Below are positions 35,250 through 41,916 of a stretch of DNA of 49,127 nucleotides, in pieces. The notes beneath the pieces were generated by a model. The model was not told the DNA's origin. It saw nothing but the letters and a program-made list of their open reading frames with translations, and did not search any database. Within the stretch, counting starts at the first letter, position 1. Each line of letters opens with the position of its first letter. The position numbers and the translations under genes are program-made. Origin of the DNA: Lachnospiraceae bacterium (GTDB lineage Bacteria > Bacillota > Clostridia > Lachnospirales > Lachnospiraceae); contig JAQUXP010000027.1 of the NCBI GenBank assembly GCA_028692395.1, positions 1 through 49,127 on the forward strand. The letters are read 5' to 3'.

Positions 35250-35990
35250 CTACATTGCCATGCCGCCATCTACACACAGCACCTGTCCTGTGATGTAGCG
35301 TGCGCCATCCGAAGCGAGAAATGCTGCTGCTTTCGCAACATCCTCTGTTTTTCCAAAATTTCCCATGGGAATCATCTTTGCAGATGCCTCTTTCACTGCA
35401 TCCGAAAGCACCTCTGTCATATCTGTCTCGATAAATCCCGGTGCGATGGCATTTACCGTAATTCCTCTGGATGCCAGTTCTTTAGCCGCTGACTTTGTAA
35501 GTCCAATCACTCCGGCCTTGGAAGCTGCGTAATTGGCCTGTCCTGCATTTCCGGAAACACCTACAACGGAAGCCATGTTGATAATTCTTCCGCTTCTCTG
35601 CTTTAACATCTGCCTGGATACCTGACGGATACAGTGGAAGGTTCCCTTCAGATTCACGTCGATGACACTAGCGAAATCCTCCTCGCTCATGCGCATCAAC
35701 AGACCGTCCTTTGTGATTCCTGCATTATTTACAAGAATATCCACACGCCCGTAAGTCTTTACAACATCAGCGAAAAAGGTCTCGCAGGCCGCATAATCTG
35801 CAACATTACACTGATAGCAGGCACCATCGCCGCCACTGGTGCGAATTTCGTCCAGTACCTCCCTGGCTCTGTCTGCAGAGCCATTATAATTGATAATTAC
35901 AAATGCTCCGTCAGCGGCGAGCTCCAGTGCAATCGCTCTTCCGATTCCTCTGGATGCGCCGGTAACTACTGCAATCTTCTTCTCTGACAT
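35250..35990 (-). CDS. fabG: 3-oxoacyl-ACP reductase (FabG)
   Basis: A 246-residue NADPH-dependent short-chain dehydrogenase. The cofactor-binding motif is TGASRGIGRAI (about 10-20), the NNAG motif is present (VNNAGITKDGLL), and the catalytic Ser and Tyr-x-x-x-Lys lie in SVVGVSGNAGQANYAASKAG. The C-terminus GQVLCVDGGMAM is characteristic of FabG. It starts five bases after the fabD stop. Confidence 0.96.
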   Translation of the reverse strand: MSEKKIAVVTGASRGIGRAIALELAADGAFVIINYNGSADRAREVLDEIRTSGGDGACYQCNVADYAACETFFADVVKTYGRVDILVNNAGITKDGLLMRMSEEDFASVIDVNLKGTFHCIRQVSRQMLKQRSGRIINMASVVGVSGNAGQANYAASKAGVIGLTKSAAKELASRGITVNAIAPGFIETDMTEVLSDAVKEASAKMIPMGNFGKTEDVAKAAAFLASDGARYITGQVLCVDGGMAM

Positions 35991-35995
35991 GCTGC

Positions 35996-36922
35996 TTACT
36001 CCCCTTTCATCGTCTGGATAACCTTTTTCATATCCTCTGCCGTCTGTATGTTATAAACCGTTACATCACGATTAATCTTCTTCATGAATCCTGCCAGCGT
36101 GCGTCCCGGACCAATCTCTACGAAGGTATCTGTCCCATCTGCGATCATATTCTCCACGCTTTGCTGCCAGCGCACGGAAGCCGCAATCTGTCTTGCCAGC
36201 AGTGCTTTCGTTTTGTTACTGTCTGTTATCTGTTCCGCAGTCACGTTCGTCACATAAGGAATCTTGAGTTTCTGTAGAGAAACAGTCTCCAGTACCTTAC
36301 CCAGCTCTTCTCCAGCCTGAGTAAGCATGGCTGAGTGAAAAGGTCCGCTGACATTCAATGGCAGAACTCTCTTTGCTCCAGCTGCTTTCAGCTGTTCTCC
36401 AGCCTCCTGTACTGCTTCCTTTTCGCCTGTGATTACAATCTGCCCCGGGCAGTTATAATTGGCTATGCTCACTCCCTGAATCTTTTCCGTAATCTTCTCA
36501 ATCTGAGCAGCTTCCAGTCCCAGAACAGCTGCCATGGCACCCAATCCGGCCGGAACTGCCTGTTCCATCAAAATACCGCGTTTTCTCACCGTCTTTACTG
36601 CATCCTCTAACGTCATGCCCCCTGCTGCAGCTATGGCACAGTACTCCCCCAGGCTGAGGCCTGCTGTAATATCCGGGTGCAATCCCTGCTCTTCTATCAC
36701 AAGCTCCATGGCCATGCAGGTAGTCACAAGCGCTGCCTGCGTGTATTCTGTCAGATTCAGTCGATCATTTTCCGTAAAGCAAAGCTCCTTCATATCCAGT
36801 CCCAGCCACTGACTGGACTGATCGAAAACAGCTTTTGCCGTAGGGAAATTTTCATAAAAATCCTGTCCCATACCTGCCTTCTGTGCACCCTGTCCCGGGA
36901 ATATAAATGCGATCTTACTCAT
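35996..36922 (-). CDS. fabD: Malonyl-CoA:ACP transacylase (FabD)
   Basis: A 308-residue acyltransferase that moves malonyl from CoA to ACP. The start AFIFPGQGAQKAGMG and the nucleophile Ser90 in AGLSLGEYCA are diagnostic; the catalytic His lies in SGPFHSAML and a conserved Gln in GPGRTLAGF. Length is typical (about 310). It overlaps fabK by eight bases, indicating translational coupling. Confidence 0.96.
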   Translation of the reverse strand: MSKIAFIFPGQGAQKAGMGQDFYENFPTAKAVFDQSSQWLGLDMKELCFTENDRLNLTEYTQAALVTTCMAMELVIEEQGLHPDITAGLSLGEYCAIAAAGGMTLEDAVKTVRKRGILMEQAVPAGLGAMAAVLGLEAAQIEKITEKIQGVSIANYNCPGQIVITGEKEAVQEAGEQLKAAGAKRVLPLNVSGPFHSAMLTQAGEELGKVLETVSLQKLKIPYVTNVTAEQITDSNKTKALLARQIAASVRWQQSVENMIADGTDTFVEIGPGRTLAGFMKKINRDVTVYNIQTAEDMKKVIQTMKGE

Positions 36923-37853
36923 AAAAAGTGGTTCCTTTCAAAAGTGCATTAGTTTCTTTTACCAGCTTTTGAATCAAAGCTTCACAGCTCATCTCTTCCT
37001 TCACAAGCCCTGCGCTCTGTCCTGCCATCATGCTTCCATGATCTACATCACCTTCCTGTACTGCACGGCGAAGACCGCCTAAGGTTAGAAGCTCCAGTTC
37101 CTCAAAGGATGCTCCTGCTGCTTCCTTGTCCAGATACTCTTTTGTCATCTGGTTGCGAAGCGCACGTATCGGATGTCCATTCTTTCGTCCTGTTACCTTG
37201 GTGTCGATATCCTTGGCCCTCAGTATCCGCTGCTTGTAATTCTCGTGAACCTGTGCTTCATCGGCAACTACAAAATGTGTTCCCATCTGAACTGCTTTGG
37301 CTCCCAGCATAAATGCTGCTGCGATTCCTCTTCCGTCTGCAATACCGCCTGCTGCAATTACCGGGATCTTCACCGCATCTGCTACCTGTGGTACAAGTAC
37401 CATAGTTGTAGTTTCTCCGATATGTCCGCCGGATTCTGTACCTTCCGCTACTACTGCATCTGCACCGCAGCGTTCCATCCGCTTTGCCATGGCTACGGAA
37501 GCAACTACCGGAATAACCTTGACACCGGCTTCTTTCCACATGGGCATATATTTCTCCGGATTACCGGCACCTGTGGTAACAACCTTAACTCCTTCTTCCA
37601 CAATCACCTTTGCAACTTCATCTGCATTGGGATTCAGCAGCATAACATTTACGCCAAATGGCTTTTTCGTCAGTTTTTTCGCCTGCTGTATCTGATCTCT
37701 GACCCACTCTGCCGGAGCACTTGCTGCACCGATCAGTCCCAGGCCTCCTGCTTCTGATACCGCTGCTGCCAGATGGTATTCTGCAACCCATGCCATACCA
37801 CCCTGGATAATGGGGTATTCAATTCCAAGTAATTCCGTAACTTCCGTCTTCAT
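36915..37853 (-). CDS. fabK: Enoyl-ACP reductase II (FabK), FMN-dependent
   Basis: A 312-residue TIM-barrel flavoprotein related to nitronate monooxygenase. It reduces enoyl-ACP with NAD(P)H and FMN. Diagnostic segments are ELLGIEYPIIQGGMAWVAEYHLAAAVSEAGGLGLIG, EGTESGGHIGE, VPVIAAGGIADGRGIAAAFMLGAKAVQMGTHFV and the Lys/Glu-rich tail. No FabI is found in the window. A cell that depends on FabK is expected to be little affected by triclosan, which targets FabI (known of the family, not tested here). Confidence 0.94.
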   Translation of the reverse strand: MKTEVTELLGIEYPIIQGGMAWVAEYHLAAAVSEAGGLGLIGAASAPAEWVRDQIQQAKKLTKKPFGVNVMLLNPNADEVAKVIVEEGVKVVTTGAGNPEKYMPMWKEAGVKVIPVVASVAMAKRMERCGADAVVAEGTESGGHIGETTTMVLVPQVADAVKIPVIAAGGIADGRGIAAAFMLGAKAVQMGTHFVVADEAQVHENYKQRILRAKDIDTKVTGRKNGHPIRALRNQMTKEYLDKEAAGASFEELELLTLGGLRRAVQEGDVDHGSMMAGQSAGLVKEEMSCEALIQKLVKETNALLKGTTFYE

Positions 37854-37892
37854 AGAGCTAATTGCCTCCTGTTTTAATTTGTAGCTGCTGTT

Positions 37893-38117
37893 CTACTGTA
37901 AATTTTTAATATAAGCCTCTACATCACCGATTGTTAAGATTTTTTCCAGATCCTCTGTTGGGATTTCTACGTTATATTCCTCTTCCAGTGCCATAACCAT
38001 CTCGAAAAGATCCAGGGAATCTGCTCCAAGATCTTCCTTAAAAGAAGTCTCCGGTGTTAATGTGCTAACCTCTGCTCCAAGATTTTCTGCTACGATTTCT
38101 TTAATTTTTTCCAACAT
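37893..38117 (-). CDS. acpP: Acyl carrier protein
   Basis: A 74-residue acidic four-helix protein. The phosphopantetheine attachment residue is Ser34 in DLGADSLDLFEMVMALEEEY. The strongly acidic helix II is the docking face for the Fab enzymes. It lies 39 bases before fabK and 110 after fabH, the latter spacer containing a dispersed palindrome. AGGAG is present before the ATG. Confidence 0.96.
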   Translation of the reverse strand: MLEKIKEIVAENLGAEVSTLTPETSFKEDLGADSLDLFEMVMALEEEYNVEIPTEDLEKILTIGDVEAYIKNLQ

Positions 38118-38146
38118 TTGTTTGTTCTCCTATTCTTATTGTTTTC

Positions 38147-38173
38147 GTAACTGTTCAGTACCTGACCAGTTAC
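38147..38173. repeat. Dispersed 27-nt palindrome, copy D (best palindrome)
   Basis: GTAACTG (38147-38153) and CAGTTAC (38167-38173) enclose TCAG / CTGA around TAC, with one mismatch between the stems. Located in the fabH-acpP spacer of the fab operon. Confidence 0.85.
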
Positions 38174-38227
38174 TTGTTTTCTACGCTTTTGTGTCATTTT
38201 CTTATCCGTATCCGGTTGTACCGGTAC

Positions 38228-39190
38228 CTACCAGGTAAGTAAGCTTGCTCCGTAAGAGAGCCCGCCTCCGAAACCGGATAACACCAATTTCTGGCCTCTT
38301 TTCAACATTCCTTTTTTGTTCATCTCATCCAGAAGTATGGGAATGCTTGCAGAGGACGTGTTTCCGTACTCCTCCATATTCATGGGGAATTTTTCCAGCG
38401 GCTCCTTCAGCCTTTTGGCCACAGAACGCACGATTCTCTCATTTGCCTGATGAAGCAGATAATAATCCACTTCCACTTCTGCATTTTCCGGTTGATTCAT
38501 CAATTCGTGTATGACTTCCGGAACCTTGGATACCGCAAACTTAAAGACCGCACCGCCATCCATTCGGATATAGGTTTCTTCCGCCTTCGGGCATAATTCC
38601 AGTTTTCTCTGATTACGGCTCTGACAGGTTAATACCTGTCCCTTCTCCCCATCAGAATGAGAAACCTGTGAGTATAATGTCTGTTCCTCTGCCCTGATAA
38701 CAACTGCCCCTGCTCCGTCTCCGAACAAAATACAGGTTCCCCGGTCCTGCCAATCCACAAGATTCGAAAGACATTCCGTACCAATTACGATGGCAGTTTT
38801 GTAAATTCCAAGAGAAAGATACGCCTGAGCTGTATTCAGTGCAAATAAAAAGCCTGTACATGCTGCATTTAGATCAAAGCAAAATGCCTTGTCAGCTCCC
38901 AGTCTGGCCTGCACCATGCAGGATAGCGAAGGCATAATCACTTCTGAGGAAATCGTTGCTGCGATAATCAGATCTACCGCTTCGGGATCTATGCCGGCAT
39001 TCTTTATTGCTTCCTGTGCTGCCTTTACCGCCATAAAGGAGGCTGTCTCATCTTTGGCAATATGTCGTCTTGCAACGCCTGTCCGTTCCCGGATCCATGC
39101 ATCATTTGTCTCGACCATCTCAGCCAGCTTATCATTGTCCCAAACCATATTCGGTGTATAGGAACCCGTACCACATATTCTTCCAAACAT
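38228..39190 (-). CDS. fabH: 3-oxoacyl-ACP synthase III (FabH)
   Basis: A 320-residue condensing enzyme that starts fatty-acid chains from acyl-CoA and malonyl-ACP. The catalytic Cys111 lies in LNAACTGFLFAL, the His in YLLHQANERIV, and the Asn in EEYGNTSSASIP. The C-terminus SGFGGGLSYGASLLTW is typical. It is the first gene of the operon. The leader before the ATG contains a strong promoter and a FabT box. Confidence 0.97.
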   Translation of the reverse strand: MFGRICGTGSYTPNMVWDNDKLAEMVETNDAWIRERTGVARRHIAKDETASFMAVKAAQEAIKNAGIDPEAVDLIIAATISSEVIMPSLSCMVQARLGADKAFCFDLNAACTGFLFALNTAQAYLSLGIYKTAIVIGTECLSNLVDWQDRGTCILFGDGAGAVVIRAEEQTLYSQVSHSDGEKGQVLTCQSRNQRKLELCPKAEETYIRMDGGAVFKFAVSKVPEVIHELMNQPENAEVEVDYYLLHQANERIVRSVAKRLKEPLEKFPMNMEEYGNTSSASIPILLDEMNKKGMLKRGQKLVLSGFGGGLSYGASLLTW

Positions 39191-39223
39191 ATTTTTTGTT
39201 TCCTTGTCTTTCTCTATTTGATT

Positions 39224-39265
39224 ACTTTGACTTTCAAATTATATCATTCTCAAATATTTTGTCAA
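39224..39265 (-). promoter_or_regulatory. Promoter of the fab operon with an overlapping FabT box
   Basis: Minus strand: TTGACA (39260-39265), 16 bases, TATAAT (39238-39243). Overlapping the end of the -10 and the start site is the dyad ACTTTGACTTTCAAATT (39224-39240 as read on the plus strand). It agrees with the streptococcal FabT box ANTTTGATTATCAAATT at all but two positions, and its core TTTGA / TCAAA is a perfect inverted repeat. Repressor binding here would block initiation. Confidence 0.8.
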
Positions 39266-39343
39266 GTATATTTTTAAACTGCAGAAATTGTAAACTGCAA
39301 AACACAAATCCATGTAAAATATCTGATGCGTGCCGCAAGAGTC

Positions 39344-39372
39344 TTGAATTCAAGTCAAATTAAGTATATAAT
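39344..39372 (+). promoter_or_regulatory. Promoter of pgi with a palindrome on the -35 box
   Basis: TTGAAT (39344-39349), 17 bases, TATAAT (39367-39372). The -35 box lies inside a perfect 12-bp palindrome CTTGAATTCAAG (39343-39354). This may be an operator or chance. Confidence 0.65.
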
Positions 39373-39429
39373 CACAGAGAAATGATTCATTGATATAAAT
39401 AATATAAAACACAATAGGAGGACTCTATT

Positions 39430-41010
39430 ATGGTTACCTGGAACAACTTAGATACCCTTACTTCTTTTCAGGATCTGGTCAAAACAGATCGTGTAAATCT
39501 TGTTGAGGCGATGACAGGAGAAAATGGCGCAGACCGTGTAAAGAACTACAGTATTCCCATGGCAGAAGGTTTTGTATACAACTATGCTGCAAAGCAGGTG
39601 GATGACAAAGTACTGACCGCTCTTGCAAAATTAGCCGAGGAAGCTCAGCTTGCTGAAAAATTCGAAGCAGTATACAATGGGGAAATGGTAAATACCGGAG
39701 AGAAACGTCTTGTTCTCCATCATATGACACGGGGGCAGCTCGGAAATGCTGTAGAAGCAGACGGTGTCGACAAACGTTCCTTCTATGTAGAGCAGCAACA
39801 GAAAATTGCTGACTTTGCAAATAAAGTTCACGCTGGCGATATCGTAAATGCAGCGGGCGAAAAATTTACAACAGTTGTTCAGATCGGTATCGGCGGCAGT
39901 GATTTAGGTCCCCGCGCCATGTATCTGGCACTTGAGAACTGGGCAAAGAAGAATCACACTTTCAAGATGGAAGCAAAATTCATCAGCAATGTAGATCCTG
40001 ATGATGCAGCAGCAGTATTAAATTCCATCGATGTTGCTCACTCCATCTTTGTTCTGGTATCCAAATCAGGCACAACACTTGAGACACTGACCAACGAGTC
40101 CTTCGTGAAGGATGCATTAAAGAACGCTGGCTTAGATGCTTCTAAACATATGATTGCAGTTACCAGTGAGACATCTCCTCTTGCAAAGAGCGATGATTAC
40201 CTGGCTGCCTTCTTCATGGATGACTATATCGGAGGCCGCTTCTCCTCTACTTCAGCAGTTGGCGGAGCAGTTTTATCCCTGGCATTCGGACCGGAAGTAT
40301 TTGCACAGTTTCTGGAAGGTGCTGCAGCAGAGGATCAGCTTGCGATGAACAAGGATCTCTTAAAGAACCCCGAGATGCTTGACGCATTGATCGGTGTTTA
40401 TGAGCGTAATGTTCTTGGTTATCCAAGTACAGCAGTTCTTCCCTATTCCCAGGCACTGAGCCGTTTTCCTGCACATCTGCAGCAGCTGGATATGGAGTCC
40501 AATGGTAAATCCGTAAACCGCTTTGGTGAACCTATTCATTACGCAACAGGTCCGGTGATCTTCGGTGAACCCGGAACTAACGGACAGCATTCCTTCTATC
40601 AGTTGCTTCATCAGGGAACCGATATTGTACCGCTTCAGTTTGTAGGCTATAAAAACAACCAGATCGGAAGCGATGTTGTAATTCAGGACAGTACCAGCCA
40701 GCAGAAGCTTTGCGCAAACGTTGCAGCTCAGATTGTCGCATTTGCATGTGGTAAGTCCGATGACAACCGTAACAAAAATTTTGAAGGCGGACGTCCATCC
40801 AGCATCATCATCGGGGATTCTGTTAATCCTAAAACACTTGGTGCGCTTCTGGCACACTTTGAAAACAAGGTTATGTTCCAGGGCTTCTTATGGAATGTGA
40901 ACAGCTTCGATCAGGAAGGTGTTCAGCTTGGTAAAGTATTGGCAAAACGTGTACTTGCACACGAGACAGACGGTGCGTTGAAAGTTTTCAGTGACTTACT
41001 GAACATTTAA
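39430..41010 (+). CDS. pgi: Glucose-6-phosphate isomerase
   Basis: A 526-residue enzyme interconverting glucose-6-phosphate and fructose-6-phosphate at the entry of glycolysis. Recognisable segments are GIGGSDLGPRAMYLAL (sugar-phosphate site), SKSGTTLETLTNE, GGRFSSTSAVGGAVLSLAFG and the catalytic Glu region QQLDMESNGKSV, with GEPGTNGQHSFYQLLHQG near 380. It is the longer Pgi type of about 520-550 residues, rather than the 450-residue type common in Bacillus. A strong AGGAGG lies before the ATG, and the gene has its own promoter and terminator. Confidence 0.96.
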   Translation: MVTWNNLDTLTSFQDLVKTDRVNLVEAMTGENGADRVKNYSIPMAEGFVYNYAAKQVDDKVLTALAKLAEEAQLAEKFEAVYNGEMVNTGEKRLVLHHMTRGQLGNAVEADGVDKRSFYVEQQQKIADFANKVHAGDIVNAAGEKFTTVVQIGIGGSDLGPRAMYLALENWAKKNHTFKMEAKFISNVDPDDAAAVLNSIDVAHSIFVLVSKSGTTLETLTNESFVKDALKNAGLDASKHMIAVTSETSPLAKSDDYLAAFFMDDYIGGRFSSTSAVGGAVLSLAFGPEVFAQFLEGAAAEDQLAMNKDLLKNPEMLDALIGVYERNVLGYPSTAVLPYSQALSRFPAHLQQLDMESNGKSVNRFGEPIHYATGPVIFGEPGTNGQHSFYQLLHQGTDIVPLQFVGYKNNQIGSDVVIQDSTSQQKLCANVAAQIVAFACGKSDDNRNKNFEGGRPSSIIIGDSVNPKTLGALLAHFENKVMFQGFLWNVNSFDQEGVQLGKVLAKRVLAHETDGALKVFSDLLNI

Positions 41011-41035
41011 GAAAACGATATAAATTAGATATTTT

Positions 41036-41086
41036 AGAGGGCTGCTGCACTTTCCGGGACACCGAAGTGCAGCGGCCCTCTTTTTG
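41036..41086 (+). terminator. Terminator of pgi
   Basis: A 16-bp-class stem AGAGGGC.GCTGCACTT / AAGTGCAGC.GCCCTCT with a CCGGGACACC loop, followed by TTTTTG. It lies 25 bases after the stop codon. Confidence 0.92.
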
Positions 41087-41099
41087 CTTCTTATTCTTC

Positions 41100-41363
41100 T
41101 TAAAAAATGCAGGAAGACGAATCCGGATGCATTCCTATATCTTTCTGCAAAATCTTTTCTATACTGCCGGACGCCAGGTCAAGCATCAGCTCATCTCCCT
41201 CCTCCAGATTGTTACGAATTAACAAAGCATCCTCGACCTTCCAGATGGTTTCATCTCCATCCCTGTCTCGGAGCAGAACTTCATCCATCAGCGGCATACC
41301 CTCCGGGCGCTCCTCGCATCCAAAATCCGCCTCATATATTCTGACAATTACATACTTTTTCAT
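41100..41363 (-). CDS. Small acidic protein of unknown function, second gene of the LexA-box operon
   Basis: An 87-residue soluble protein starting MKKYVIVRIYEADFGCEERPEG. It is acidic (many Asp and Glu), has two Cys residues (near positions 16 and 85) and no membrane segment. I do not recognise a family. The pattern of short strands, including MDEVLLRDRDGDETIWKVEDALLI, suggests a small beta-rich fold. GGAG precedes the ATG. The start lies 27 bases after the stop of the 32-residue peptide gene on the same strand, with no terminator between, so both belong to one transcript under a promoter with two LexA-type sites. A role in the DNA-damage response is inferred from this alone. Confidence 0.75.
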   Translation of the reverse strand: MKKYVIVRIYEADFGCEERPEGMPLMDEVLLRDRDGDETIWKVEDALLIRNNLEEGDELMLDLASGSIEKILQKDIGMHPDSSSCIF

Positions 41364-41390
41364 CCTGCTAACTCCTTACTGATGATGATT

Positions 41391-41489
41391 TTATCCAATA
41401 CAAAGAGAGATAAACATTCCCATCATAACTAAAGACATCATAACTCCTGTACCAACATTATTCAAGAAACCTCTGCTTTTTCTCATCAT
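41391..41489 (-). CDS. 32-residue membrane peptide encoded behind a LexA-box promoter
   Basis: A very short gene (MMRKSRGFLNNVGTG followed by VMMSLVMMGMFISLCIG). A basic, Arg/Lys-containing N-terminus is followed by about 18 uncharged hydrophobic residues rich in Met, enough for one membrane helix. The start has an excellent AGGAGG six or so bases upstream, which is the main reason to believe it is translated. It is the first gene after a TTGAAA-N17-TATAAT promoter with LexA boxes at 41576-41589 and 41613-41626, and the 87-residue protein follows. Size and topology recall damage-induced membrane peptides such as TisB or YneA-like inhibitors, but there is no sequence relationship that I can claim. 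Confidence 0.68.
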   Translation of the reverse strand: MMRKSRGFLNNVGTGVMMSLVMMGMFISLCIG

Positions 41490-41575
41490 AATCTCCTCCT
41501 CATTATCGCCAGCCCTTTCACAGGATGGGTGCCCTCATAAAATTGCAACTGTTCCGTTCCTTCTTTCTGCATTTT

Positions 41576-41633
41576 CGAACGGGTGTTCCGGAACTTATGT
41601 TTGTATTATAGCAGAACGTTTGTTTGTTTTCAA
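41576..41633 (-). promoter_or_regulatory. SOS-type promoter with two LexA boxes
   Basis: Minus strand: TTGAAA (41628-41633), 17 bases, TATAAT (41605-41610). CGAACGGGTGTTCC (41576-41589) matches all 14 positions of the LexA/DinR consensus CGAACRNRYGTTYC and lies just after the expected start site. AGAACGTTTGTTTG (41613-41626) matches 11 of 14 and fills the spacer between -35 and -10. Two sites flanking the -10 box are a classic repressed SOS promoter. Confidence 0.82.
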
Positions 41634-41636
41634 GTA

Positions 41637-41669
41637 CTTTTTGTAATCTTTCTGTAATTTTTTTGTAAT
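41637..41669. repeat. Three tandem 11-bp A/T tracts upstream of the SOS promoter
   Basis: CTTTTTGTAAT, CTTTCTGTAAT and TTTTTTGTAAT follow each other without gap, ending three bases before the -35 box of the minus-strand promoter. Phased A-tracts at helical spacing act as UP elements or DNA bends in other promoters, and would strengthen this one when LexA is removed. Confidence 0.65.
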
Positions 41670-41743
41670 ACTTTTATCTTGTGGCAATGCTTCTCCTCTA
41701 CTACAAGATATGGGGTATACAGATTTTTACAGAAAAAAAGGAA

Positions 41744-41772
41744 TTGCATTTGCACTTTGCATGTGCTATAGT
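41744..41772 (+). promoter_or_regulatory. Predicted promoter of the PD-(D/E)XK gene
   Basis: TTGCAT (41744-41749), 17 bases, TATAGT (41767-41772). It leaves an untranslated leader of about 140 bases before the chosen ATG. Confidence 0.5.
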
Positions 41773-41916
41773 GATTTTATTCTATTACATATATTTTTTT
41801 ATCTACGTTTTATCCGGTCTTATCGACCACCGTATTCTCTTTTTTTATTTTATGTTATACCCATATCTATTAACATGTCTAAAAGAATTATATCTTATCG
41901 AAAGGAATCAAATCTT

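Noticed and set aside
41710-41916. N-terminal extension of the PD-(D/E)XK protein
   Set aside because: The extra 69 residues are hydrophobic and unlike the family, contain the promoter, and lack a ribosome binding site; the ATG at 41917 fits the family start.
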